A model generated the notes under the pieces. It was given only the letters and a program-made list of their open reading frames with translations, searched no databases and was not told where the DNA came from. Made by a program: the position numbers and the translations under genes. A stretch of 64,000 nt of DNA from Diphasiastrum complanatum (taxonomy: Eukaryota > Streptophyta > Lycopodiopsida > Lycopodiales > Lycopodiaceae): NCBI GenBank assembly GCA_029204225.1, contig CM055095.1, positions 40,230,141-40,294,140 on the forward strand, read 5' to 3'. Positions 14,961-27,800 of this stretch are shown in pieces; positions within the stretch are counted from its first letter, which is position 1; every line of letters starts with the position of its first letter.

Positions 14961-15560
14961 TCCCCAAAAAAATAAAGATATTAATCATATATTATTTAAG
15001 TGATATTAAAAACAATGCACTTTGCAGAAACATCAAGGCTCAAGCAATAAGAACCACAAAGCCATGACTAGCTTGTGAAGACTCACAAGTAATTCAATGT
15101 ACAATGACATAACTACTCCAAAAGGACAATTACACCGAATTGCACAGAGTAAGTGGCAACTAACAATAAGTGCATGCAAATAAATAACATAGCATGAGAA
15201 GATAATCAAAGGTGAGCAATCATTAGTGGGGTTATAATTCATGATGATTAGGAGAAAAATGAACAATTAGTGATGATTAGAATGTAAGCCAACATTTCAC
15301 CAATAAAGCTTGATCGAAGAAGGAAATCTAATATTGTGAAAGCAAATTATCCTTCCAAAATTCTGTAAATGGAAAAAAAAAATTACTATTGAAGCTACCT
15401 CCCACTAATCTTCCTACTACTTGCTCGAGGAAGTCAAATTATGTTCAAAATATTTATGAAACATAAAAAGTCTCTCGAAAATGACCACCAATTCCAACAA
15501 TTTTACTTCACACTTGAGCTAATGCTTAATCCTAGAGTTGTTTTCAACACATTTTTTTGT
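14960..15560. other. Unassigned AT-rich stretch
   Basis: No gene, RNA or element terminus was recognised. Frames are short and AT-biased. Confidence 0.4.
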
Positions 15561-16371
15561 GCGTGCGCACAAAAGTGTGCATAAAAGCCTTGGTCACTTG
15601 ACGAGACATAACATGTCATCAAATGATTGAAATTTCAATCTTTCAATTATATGTGGAACTAGACTTGACTCTTCATTGTGCTATTAAAAGACTTAAATTT
15701 TTTTTCTCTCAATTGATCGCAATTTGCACCCAAAGAACTTCAATTTTCAGCACTTTTCAACACTTCACATGAGTAACTTCATGAAAAAAAAAAATTATAG
15801 ACATGTTTCTATGGTCATAAAGGATTTTTAAAAGTAGATAGCCAAAGAAAGGTTTGTAATAAACACCTCCAAAAGAGCTAAAGCTTTCTAGCACCTTTCA
15901 ATAATTTTCAATACTTTTTAGCACTTGACATAAGTAATTTAAGATGCACATATCTATTTCTACATAACTCCAAATTGAAAAAAAATTGAGAGACATGTTT
16001 CTATGGTCATATAATACTTTTTAAAGTAGACAAACCAAAAAAATATTGTTAAAATCATGGTATTATACACTCATATATGATATTTTCAATTTTGGTGATT
16101 TTTATCAACATTTAAAAGGATAACTTTGAATGCACATATCTATCTCTATAGATTTTCAAATTCAATTTTTTTTTCATAGGCATGTTTCTATAATCATATA
16201 GGTTTTTTAAGAGTAGACAAGCTAAAAATTAAATGTAAAATTTACAACAATGTAATACTATATATGAAAATATCAAAGTTTTATCAATATCCCCACATGT
16301 TTGACACATAATATCGTATATGAGATGATTTTTTGACTAAGTGCTTGAAATGCACACTTTTGTGTGCATTT
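15560..16371. repeat. Degenerate ~190-bp tandem repeat with inverted flanks
   Basis: The motif ACATGTTTCTATGGTCATA followed by TTTTTAAAAGTAGA recurs near 15800, 15990 and 16178. Inverted copies of CACAAAAGTGTGCAT flank the block near 15567-15590 and 16349-16371. Confidence 0.65.
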
Positions 16372-16699
16372 TGTAACGACTCACGTTAATAGAAATTCTT
16401 GCTAATGAGATGGTTTTTGTAGAAAGAACATGTTCATCCTTGATGGATTTACCAATTCAAATTTTCTCCCTATAAATAGAGCTCAACAATCTCCTACCAA
16501 TGCATTGAGATTTAGGCAATTTTTACTTCGACATTTTCTTTCTTGAACATCCTTTAATGTGGTTGACTAAGGTTCGAACTCCTAACATGATTTACTTCTT
16601 TTGAGGCACTAATAAAACCAAAAGTCCTTTACAATCGATCAAAAGTGCTCGTTGGCTTGAGTCAATGCTCTTGGACTTGGCTATACAATATGTTGTACC

Positions 16700-16940
16700 T
16701 AAAATGATGCTATTTCAAAATAACTACAACGCAACAAAAAGCAAATAAGGTCAAAGTGGAAATATGGTCTCTTTGGCCCGACCGTACAATAGGAAACTTA
16801 TATGCATCAAAACAAATTTATGGACATGCTATTGCAAAACAACTACCAATGCAACGAAAAACAAATAAGGTCAAAGTCGAGATACGATCTCTTTGGTCTG
16901 ACCATATGATAGGAAACATATAGACATCAAAACAAACTTG
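16700..16940. repeat. Two imperfect 120-bp tandem units
   Basis: CAAATAAGGTCAAAGT recurs at 16742 and 16862, with matching flanks (ATGATGCTATT / GACATGCTATT; ATAGGAAAC). Confidence 0.75.
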
Positions 16941-17650
16941 GTCCAAAAGACCACATTGTATTAATATCCAAATGTACCTAATAAGTGCTCCATATCAATA
17001 TTTTCATATAAACATCTGTGACTTGCAATTGTTATTGTGACTGCACAAGTTCAACTCTTAACTACATTAATCAATTGGAAGGAAAATGCTCAGACAATTC
17101 GAAAGGTACAGCTAGGCTAACAATAATTTCCCTATTTACATAGATAGTGATATTGCAAATGCAACAAAATACTAGCCGTAAAATATCATTACAACTTATA
17201 GATAAAGAAATAAACTAAAACTGAATAAAGGAATGCAGCATAAATGATAAATGATTACACTTAGTAAAACACTGCATAGATAGCCAAGGATTTGCAAGGA
17301 TTTTAATTTAATAAAGGCTCATATCAATATTTTCTGACTTGCATTTGTTTTTGTTGCTTGACAAGTTCAACTCTTAACTACACAATCTATTCATTGGAAG
17401 GAGATTTTTTGAGCGATTTATATTGGAAGACACATCTAGGATATCAATGATTTTTTTATTTATATGAGACACTAATAAAACTAAAACTGAATAATGTAAT
17501 GCCACATATATGGTAATTAATGAATAAAATTTGTAAAACAATCCATGAATATTCAAAGAATTTGCGAGTAGCAACTCATTAGATAGTACTGAAACATCAT
17601 GAAGGAGATGTAACATTAAAAGCAACATGGATAGATTGGTTTTTATTGAG
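16941..17650. other. Unassigned AT-rich stretch
   Basis: Short duplicated phrases (TATTTTCTGACTTGCATTTG and TTTTCATATAAACATCTGTGACTTGC) indicate older repeats, but no gene is seen. Confidence 0.35.
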
Positions 17651-18345
17651 TGTGTTCACCAAAAGAAATAAATTTTTTAGAGCTTTGAAAATGTCAAAAG
17701 CCAATATCAGATATTGAAAGAATCTACATCTGCATCTAGAAGCACATAAGCTTGTATTGCCACCACATGCATCATCAAAGATAAATATGCAAAATAATGA
17801 GGGAACCAGGATGCAGTGGTCTAGAATGCAACATTTGAAAGACTCTACATCCACTGCAGATGCAATTCAGTTGATCTTAACTCACAATTTCTCACTAACT
17901 ACCAGTCTCAAGTCCACAAAAAGAAGTGTAATAGTCAAGAGAGCACTATGGCATAACTGATTCTTGAATTCTAAATGTAGATAGAGTATACAAATATCAA
18001 GAAGAGAATCAGGATACAACACGCTTGAATTCTATGACCACCGCAGATTCGGTGCACTTGACCTCACCTTGTATTTGGTCGCTAAATTATTGGTCTTAGT
18101 CCCCAAAAGGATTGTCCTAATTAAGAGAGCCTTAGAGCATTATTGATTTTACGATTCTAAATGTAGACAATTTGCAAAATATCGAGTGAATCACAAAGCG
18201 GTGGTCAAGAAGGCCACATTTGAGAAATTTTACGTCCACTGCAGATTCAATGCACTTGATCTTATCTCATAATTTGTCACAAGATTACTAGTCTAAGTCA
18301 ACAGAAAAATTCCACATGGCATGATCTAGTTTTAGGACTATAATT
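17650..18345. repeat. Degenerate ~195-bp tandem array, three to four units
   Basis: The anchor CCACTGCAGATTCAATGCA recurs in variant form near 17845, 18038 and 18233, each followed by a GATCTTA(A/T)CTCA-like run and preceded by TCTAAATGTAGA. A weaker unit starts near 17690. Confidence 0.65.
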
Positions 18346-18554
18346 GTTCTCAATAGCTTCACCTCGCACTACCACGTTACTACGGTAACACTTAGTACAC
18401 ATATTACTATAGATATGAACTTTCTTACAGATCACTAATTTGTGTCAAGCATCCATTCATGGTAACAAGCCCCTCATTACACGAATATGACATTATCATT
18501 CCATTTTAAGTGCTACATGTACAAAATTTCACAGTTACAGCTTAAAATCTCAAT

Positions 18555-18904
18555 CAATTCTTCAGAGGTTGTAGAATAACAAAGTGAAATGTCCAAAAAG
18601 TTCACACAAGATGTATGATAACATCATAAAATAACCACTCTTCCAAATTCATCTGTCAAATTGACTGAAATGAACAAAAAATTGACAGTTAAAACATACA
18701 AGATATTTCCAATATCTAATATATATTTCCAATTCTTCAGAGGTTGTAGAATAACAAAGTGAAATGTCCAAAAAGTTCACACAAGATGTATGATAACATC
18801 ATAAAATAACCACTCTTCCAAATTCATCTGTCAAATTGACTGAAATGAACAAAAAATTGACAGTTAAAACATACAAGATATTTCCAATATCTAATATACT
18901 ACAG
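18555..18904. repeat. 175-bp tandem duplication, essentially perfect
   Basis: 18555-18729 is repeated at 18730-18904. I see no mismatch over about the first 169 bases. Confidence 0.93.
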
Positions 18905-19571
18905 GTGATGTACAATGAAAGAAAACACAAGTGAGATGTGTTCCTGATGCTGTACAGATGATATATGACACACAAGAAAACCTGTTGGAAAGGGTGAGAG
19001 AAAGAAATATGAACACTGACTACGTATGAATGAAACTTGAGATAGATTTACAGTACATGAAAGAAGAAAGAGACAGAAGCATATGCTACTGACTACAGTA
19101 TGTTACATTGACCCACACAATAAACACAAGCAGCTCGTCAAAGGCATGTAGCAACTAGTGTGAATCTACAATTGGTGATCCACCATCGACTTATATTCTA
19201 TGTCAGGGTGGAAAAACTCTTTAAATTTTCCACAAGAAATGACCAATGGATAGCAGATTTGCCAGCATATAAATCCAATCTGCCAGCATAGACTTGCTAG
19301 AGATTCAATATAAGATATTTGAAGCTCTATCGTTGATATAAAGCACTCCAAGCTGCAACACAATCGGCCTTGGAGCCATAAGACCTATCCCTCGCATTTT
19401 CAGTCAAAAAAGAGGTTGCACCCAACTAAATAACTGATGTGCAGCCAGCTGAAACACCCGGTCATATACTTGTTAAGTATATGAGGTAAAACATTGGCAA
19501 AACAAAATGTTTACCAGTCCATGGCAGATAGACAACTGGTGCTAATTGTTGTACTACTCGGTTGATGCTAG
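18905..19571. other. Unassigned stretch below THO2
   Basis: No gene is recognised. The part nearest 19571 may be THO2 3' untranslated region on the minus strand. Two tandem AATCTGCCAGCATA-like phrases occur near 19250-19290. Confidence 0.35.
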
Positions 19572-19722
19572 CTGAAGAATTTGATCCTTTGCATGAACGT
19601 AGTAATCTTGTTGCAAATACTGCTCCAGTGATTACTCTTCCAGATGTGATACAAATGCTTCAAGAGCACCATGTACTTATAAGATCCAATTCTCAGCTTC
19701 TCGTAAATAAATGGCAAAGCCA
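19572..19722 (+). other. Possible exon on the plus strand, unrecognised
   Basis: A 151-nt open stretch lies between a TGCTAG acceptor and a strong CA|GTGAGT donor. It encodes EEFDPLHERSNLVAN and further to QLLVNKWQS, which reads like folded-protein sequence, but I do not recognise the family. It lies just downstream of the THO2 stop on the opposite strand, so it would be antisense to the THO2 3' untranslated region. No partner exon was found. It could be an exon of a convergent gene, a captured fragment, or chance. Confidence 0.3.
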
Positions 19723-19730
19723 GTGAGTGG

Positions 19731-19803
19731 TTACTTCCTATGGTGGCGGCGCTTTAAGTCTGCCCTTTGTCGTTTATCATCCTCCCAATCCCTATCATAA
19801 ATT
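19731..19803 (-). CDS. THO2: THO2 terminal exon with stop
   Basis: Completes the split Gln codon and encodes IYDRDWEDDKRQRADLKRRH and HRK before TAA (19731-19733). This basic ending is the conserved THO2 C-terminus. The acceptor is AACCAG, 18 bases from a (CA)n/(CT)n tract. The 3' untranslated region continues below 19731; no clear polyadenylation signal was picked out by eye. Confidence 0.93.
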
Positions 19804-19821
19804 CTGGTTATCAAGTCAAGG

Positions 19822-19919
<98 letters not shown>

Positions 19920-20065
19920 ATTCATCAGCCATGTGAACTATAAAATTCAATTGATTCTCTTTACCGAAGACTCAAAGGTAGCTGCTCACTTCATTTATAC
20001 CTGTGATTAATTAGCTATAAAAACTTAATTTTCACTATCTTAAAGCCATAGGTCTAAGGCCCGCA

Positions 20066-20106
<41 letters not shown>

Positions 20107-20121
20107 TTATATATCTATCTA

Positions 20122-20166
<45 letters not shown>

Positions 20167-20204
20167 TAGCGAAGTGTGCCCATCGATGACGGCGCGCGCG
20201 CAGC

Positions 20205-20282
<78 letters not shown>

Positions 20283-20875
20283 GTGCCCGCGGATGGCGGG
20301 CGACCGATGGTGTGTGTATGTGTGCGCGTGTGCGACGCTGAGAGAGAGAGGGGGGGGGGGGAGAATGAGAGAGTGAGAGAGAGGGGAGTGGGAACAAGCT
20401 TGGCATTTGCAAGCTGCAATGCAAGTCAAAGGCTAGTTTGCCTTTCAAAGAAAGGCAAACTTAACAATTGCCCTTCCAATTGAAAGTCAACTTTAAAATA
20501 TCAAATGTCATGCTAGTTAGAAATTTCTAAAAGTTATAACATGAATATATGTATGTAAAAGTAGTTGAAAGGTTCATACCTATTTTATTTGAAAGGTACC
20601 CTTGCATTATACATGTCATGTGAAAGGTAAGAGAAAAAAAAGCCCATTAGGCTTCAAATTTCTAAGCATGAGTGGGAGGGGATAATAGGAAGGTTCAAGT
20701 ATTGGGAGGCCCTACCAAGTGGATGGATGCATACCATGTCATGCATCATACTCCATGCATAAAAGATTCCATTTTCCTTTTTTTAACTAAAAAAGTTCAT
20801 GTGGGAGGATGCACCCATGCAACCATGGGTGCATCCTCCTACCCCATACATATGCGCACCACATGCACACAAATA

Positions 20876-20959
<84 letters not shown>

Positions 20960-23900
20960 GGTTTTGCTAAGGATACTGTTCATGGTCCCGGCCACCCATC
21001 TTGCTTCCATCCTTGCTGTGCACCCGACTACCAGGCCCCTTATCATAGGGTTCATCAATGTATGCAGTTCTCTGCAATAGACTGCCTTTTCGATCTCTGT
21101 CTCTACCATCATAGGCTTGAGATAGGGCAACAGGTGGAGGCATAGTTGAAGAGGATCCAAAAACAACTGGCATCTCTGCTGCTGAAAGATGATCTCTTTT
21201 AAGTTTACGCCTTTTGGACAATGCAGCAGCACTTTCTGCTTCCTCCTTGAGGATGCTGGTCTTCTCCCTTTCACGTTCCCTTTCTTTCTCAGCCTGTTGA
21301 TAGTAAAAGTTTTGTAAGTTGCTGTATAACCACAATATACAATCCTGCCTTTACTTTTTCAAAATCCTCCTAGTCCTGTAATCATGTTATTTCTCTTTTT
21401 TAAGAATGTTCTGATAGAGTTGAGTTTACTTGAATCCAAAATATGGCAACTGATCTACTTTGTAAAATTGGTCGCAATATGAGACTTTTTCTTCGCCAGA
21501 CTTCAATAAAAGTCTGGAACGGAGATGTCTACAAATTCAGCTCGGCTCTGGAGGTACTTTCCAGAGATACTATGCTAGTCTAATGTCTACAAATTCAGCT
21601 CGGCCCTGGAGCTACTCTCTCGTGCTTCTGCTATTGTTAACTTGGGAGCATCAATGATGGCATTACACGATGAAATTAGAAACTACATAAGGTAAAAAAC
21701 ATATGATTAGATGTACTGCCTAAGATTTAGAAGGTAATCTTTATGACTCTCAGAACCATAAAGAATGCCACATAATTTTACCCTCTTCAGGAAAGTCGAT
21801 CAATCTGAGCAAAGACAATGTACACAGCCACATCATAACTATCCAAAGGCAGTTCTATAACTTCTGATTATCTCTGACAGCAAATATTCATCAGAAATTC
21901 CTGCTGTGAATAATGTTTTTGTTATTATCAACCCATGGGATCACAGAGAATCGAAACCAGGCAGCCGAGAATATCAACTGAAATAGACAGAAAGAACAGT
22001 CTGTTTTACAGTATCTCTGCAGCAAACTGAGAAGACTCAGAAGAAGCTGAAACTAGCTAACGAAGGCTCAACTTCCTTGTGCCTAAAATGTAAAAGAACC
22101 GTGAGAAAGATCTTCCAAAGAATAACACATTGAACTATTAACTGAAATATTTCATACCTTGAGGGCTAGAATTTCTCTTTCGTCTCGTTTACGATCTCTT
22201 ACATCTTCATCTCTTCGCCTCTTAGGTTCATCAATGGAAACTGAACTTCCCTCTTCATTTCTTTTTTTGTCAGGCTTTTCATCATGGTGAGGTGAGGCTC
22301 TTTGAACACTTCGAACACCTCTTCGATCTGTTTCCTCTTCTCGTCGATTGGTAGATCCAGAAACTGAAAGAGGAACCAAATTAGGTGGTAAAGGTGGCGG
22401 AGGAGGTAAATTTTGCATAGGATAACGGTCATCTGGGTGTGGTTGCTCTCCAACTGTGTCACCATACCTTGACCTAACACGATCGTCTTTCAATTTATCC
22501 TCCCGGCTTCTGTCTGCTCCTTTATCCATTGGACGCTCGCTACCTCGTTCAGAAAGTTTATCTAAAGACCTCTCCCTTGCGAATCTTTCACTTGACCTAT
22601 CTCTAAGCTTATCATTGACATAGTCTTCACCGCGATCTCTCTCAATCCTTTCAGTTGCATGCTCACCTCTGTGGTCTCTATCATTCCTATCAGCTGCTCT
22701 TTCCCGTAGTCTTTCCATTGACCTTTCAACAGGACGTTCATCATTAAGAATTTTTTCATTCTCAGCAGAGGCAGATCTTTCAGCAGAACGAGTATCTAAG
22801 GACCTTTCTTTCTCCAACACCCGGAATTCGCCAGCCTCAACAGTTCGTTCTCCAGTTTCATTTTTCCGACGCTTGTTTACTCTATCTGCATCTTCAGATC
22901 CACTAGGCTTCTTTAGCTGCCTTTCCTTAATTATATCCTCTGCAATTTTACTGGCAACTGAAAGGTTCTCCTTCCGTGATGGTGACTTTGAAAGATTACG
23001 AGACTGGTGATTTCCTCTACTTTCAAAATTATCTGGCTTCTCTGAAATTCCTTTGAAATCGGTTACCCTGTGAGCTGCTTCTAATTTGGCGCTTGTAGAA
23101 AACGACTCTCCTGAGGTCCTTGTTCTGCTAGCATTCTCCTGTGAAACCCTGTCAATTGTCCCTCTTGCTGCATTGCTTGATGACTTCACCGCCAATGAGA
23201 GGTTGCTATTGCTACCATTAGTTAGTGATGAGGCCATAACTGTCATCGCACGCTGCCGTGTACTCGGGCCTTCAGCCACATGTGAGGAGTCTCTCTCTCC
23301 AGCGTTAAGAGTAGGTCCAACTGCAGATGCTTTTCCAACAGAGATTCCTGGGGCAGAATCTTCTTTCATTACATCAGTTTTAGTAGATTTGGGGACAGGA
23401 TTCTGAGGAGCAGTTCCAGGTTGTGTTGCCCTCCGAGCTTGAGAACGAGTCTGTAGTCATGAACATATCATTCAAGATCAACGGGAACCTTTCACATATG
23501 AACTGCGTGAATGAAAGGCAAGGAATTTTTTTGGATGCAAGACATTGAACGAAACATGCTAGATAGAAGAAATTGAATTTTAAATCAAATTCATTGCAAA
23601 GCAAATATACCTCATTTTCAACAGTAACTGCTTTCAAGAGCTGCTGCTCTGTGGAAGTAACATCATCTGACTTCATACCATCAGATGCCATCTGTCCTTT
23701 TAATCCGACATTTGGTGATGCCTCCAAACTGGTTCCACTTGGCTCCACCAAGGATGCCTGGATTTTAACTCCTTGTTGGGCCGCAGTCCCACTCTGTAGA
23801 AAAGGAAGCCTAGAGTCCAAGGGTGGCCCTGGTGTATTTGATGCTCCTGTCACGTATGCCAAATGCTCATGCTTTGGAAGCCGAAGTGTAGGATCAACCC

Positions 23901-24769
23901 TCTCTGTTGGAAATTCTGAAACTGCAGTACTAAAGGCTACTGAAGATTGAACCACTGAATCGAGCCCAGAAACTGCTGCATCACCATGTGCTGTTCCAGA
24001 ACCAGTTGAAATACGTGGTGGTAGTGTATCAGAAAACCCTGTGGATGGAGGAGGGCCCGAGGAAACTAGCATTGCACGCTTTGCTGGAGAAGCAGTTGGT
24101 TTGATGTCAATGTAGCCCATACCAAACTCCTCATCCGTGACCCAAGCATTCTGTTAAATACATGAGCAGTGAATTAATTTACATACTCAAAAACTTAGTG
24201 CGATCCCTAGTGTCAGAGTTTTAAAAACTACCATATCCCTGGTCACTCTTTGGCAAGAAGCCGTTTTGTGAGCAGCTTAAACCCAGCTATCTGTTCCGAC
24301 CTCGCTACCTTCTTCTTCCAAATCATTCTACCAGGATAACCAATGACACTATGGCTTTGTAAAGCTGACAAATACACTGCACGACACATTTCTAAAAGAC
24401 AGCTTAAATGCTTGGAGAAGCCATATGACCAATGACACAGTATGGGTTCGAAAAATTTTCCATGTAAACTGCGCAACACATTTGTAATTTAACAAGCCAT
24501 CTTACCCATCATAATACTTGTGACTAAGCCATTAAAGTCATCTTGTAATTGTAAACACAAAAGAGAATAACATCAATCTGCAGTTAAAAATTCAGCTTAC
24601 AGTACAATAACATATTCCACAAGCTGAAGACGTTTCTGCCAACAGCCAAAATGAATTAGTTCAGAGTTTCACTAATCATAATTCATATGTAGTAAGAGAC
24701 ACAAATACAATTTGGCAAAGTGGACATGAACGATGAAGAGGTAGGTGGCAACAATGGCTGCACCAAGGA

Positions 24770-24821
<52 letters not shown>

Positions 24822-27800
24822 CAGAGAGAGAGACCTTTCGACTTGCAAGCGAAGCTGAAACACCGGTAGCCAGAACTTTTAGATCCTCACGCTCATCCCC
24901 TTTTATTTTACTAACCTAGGGTAAGGACGCAGTGCAGAGATTCAGAAACATATCAACACTTTGACATGAAACGTAAGGATTCTTCAAATTGATATTCCAA
25001 ATTAATATATATTAATGACATATGTGAGCCACAAATTTATAGGACATCAACTTGCAACTACCCTTGCGCAAATTCAAGCACTTAAAACATCTTTTCATGG
25101 CAAAAACACATGCTACACATTTTTTGACTACCCAGCTGCTATAAGAGAATCTAAATATTTACTCACAACAAGAATGATACTTGCAAATTTAAATATGGAT
25201 AATCCTATTCGAGAAAGGCTACTTACCCTCCTCTCAATATTCATCCCACTTTTCTTCATTACAGGAAATACACTTGAAATTTTGGTTAAAAGGGTCAATG
25301 CATTGCGTATTTCCATGTACTCATTTGACTCCAGACATTGAATCAACAACTTTGTGAGGCGAGAGCTCCACTTCCAATGCACCTGGTGAAAGTATGAGTG
25401 GAATATAAAGACCACAATTCTCAACTTGGAAAAGGTTTCATGGTTATAGCAAATTAACAAGAAAACAAGTGTTACATATAGGTCAAATAACATGTGAATT
25501 TTAGTCTGTTTGGCAAAATGCTACGCTAGCTATTCATAAAAATCCTCCTTTATTAGACTTTGTGACTATTAAACTAGCTTGTGTAATGTTCCACATCAAC
25601 CAAGAACAGTTCAGGCTAGGCAATCAAAAACTGTGTTGTAACTGTCCAAAGGTGCAACAACATGGTCTCAATACAAGCCATACATCAGCGTCGTCACTGA
25701 TACAAGCCCCATTGTTGATACTGTACAAAACTAAAAGTTAAAGTTATCTAATCTAGTAACTCAATTAGCAATAGTTATTCGCATCAAGCAAATAACACGA
25801 GATTCATATCAAGCCAAGAGTAGACAAGCTTGCATCCAAAAATCCCAATCAGACAAGAAAATGTCCAAATCATACACAATTGCATATGATATAAATGCAC
25901 TACCTGGAAACAGTTGCCCTGCTTTTGAAGGTTAATCATGGGGATCATACAACACATACAAGAACATTGATGATAAGTAGGAAGGTGTCTCTTTGCATGG
26001 TTATGCTAGACTCCCAAATATGTAATGTAGTTACTTCAAAGTAAACTGTATCAACCTTTATACTCAAACTGCATCTGCACCTGTTTACAATTTATGTAAG
26101 CAAAGACACATTTTTTGAAGGCATGTGATATCCTTGTGTCTGTGTTTCTGTTTATACACACATGCACACATGCTTGCATGGATATGTCAACCACCACAAT
26201 GAAGCATAACTTGAAGATGGCCTCCAACCATACTGACCAGAAAAAATGAAAACGGGGAATAGAAACGTCCCCAAGAAAATGGGAACAGGAATGCTGCATT
26301 ATCATAGTACATAGAAAACCAAATGCATAAACATAAGAACTTACACCACATGTCGGCTTGCTATCCAAATCGGCTCCAAAAAAATCAAATTTTTTTTTTA
26401 GATTTGATTTTTTTTTTGTACGCTAGCACAGTGGCATGCTGGCTTTTACAACTTCATGAACATGTTTTCATAATATAAACTAAATAACAAAGTGTATTCT
26501 GATTCAAAATTAGGCTGAGTATTGCATTAGGTTGTTATCACTGCTAAATAAACAAAACTACTAATACAAGAAGAGCTAAGAAAGTTGTATTGATGATTTT
26601 GTGAAGAACAACACTATATATCATCACAATGATCCCAAGCTACTTGTATCAACTAAGCATGCAAGGTAGCTATAGGTAACATGGAGGTAGAAAGTTACCA
26701 ATGTGCCAAACTATTCATAACTATTTAAGTGTGTCAAGCACAAGCAAAAAGAACATAAGTAGATACATCGCGTGATAGTCGTCTAGACCAAGAATATCAT
26801 AAAGCAACAAACAAGGAACTCAGAAAATGTGTCCGATGAAAACAGTCCCTCCGAACCATGTCGACCATGTGCCTAACGCACTGAAGCCAACCTTGCATGT
26901 TAAACATCATAGAAGTAGATTCATGAATGCAAAACAAGCCATAGTACCCAAGATCGTATATAGAAGGAAAAGCCTGCCAGGATGTGTCCATGTGTATCAT
27001 CATTTGGCACGCATACTGATTGACCTTATATGCTGTAAAAATCAGCAAAAGAAAAGTTTTTAAAAAAAGGTCGCAAAATGTACCTTCAAAGTAGACTTGA
27101 GAAGTATGTATACGCTGTCCCTGTAAAATTCAGCTAGCAAAAAAGTAATGAAAAAGGCCTCAAAGACCCTAAAAATTTAGGCCAACTGTCACTATATGGT
27201 GACCAGTACTGGTGTCAAATACACCAAGCAATAGAGGAAGCAAATACACAAAAAAATACTGCCAAAAGTACGTCCTAGAATGCATAAAAGGCTGTCCACC
27301 ACCTATAGATATTGTAGAAAATAATGCACTACCAAACCTACAAACTCCGTCAAAAAGTAATAGCCTTATCCACACCAGGGGTTTTCCTTATTTATGCAAA
27401 AATGGATATCCTTTCTTCCTCCCATGCAGGTTCGACCTACTCTTGCATTCAAAACGGCCCTCTTCATGCATGAACGGACATCTTCTTGCAGTCCATACCC
27501 TGGTCCCTCATGCAAAAACGATCTCCTTCATGCATGAAATTGGATGCGTGATGATTTCTGCTACTCCCCACAGCTTTTTCTCTCTAGTACAAGCTAATTT
27601 CTCTCTCTAAACCTAGGCTCTAATACCAAATGACAAGCCCCCTCATCTCCCTAAACTAGTCAGTATGACCAATTGAAGCTCCTCCCATACATTATAGGCC
27701 CTCTGCCTACCTTTCCGGGTCCTGGGCCACATGGTCCATCAATCATTGGCCAGACCCCTAACCAGCTTGTCGTGTCTCGACCTGGCTGTAAGGTCTAGTA

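Noticed and set aside
15560-18904. A CRISPR-like array
   Set aside because: Repeat units are 120-195 bp, degenerate and contiguous, without spacers, and the DNA is plant nuclear.
20799-21145. Plus-strand frames across the THO2 exon at 20977-21293
   Set aside because: Antisense shadows of THO2 joined to microsatellite translation.
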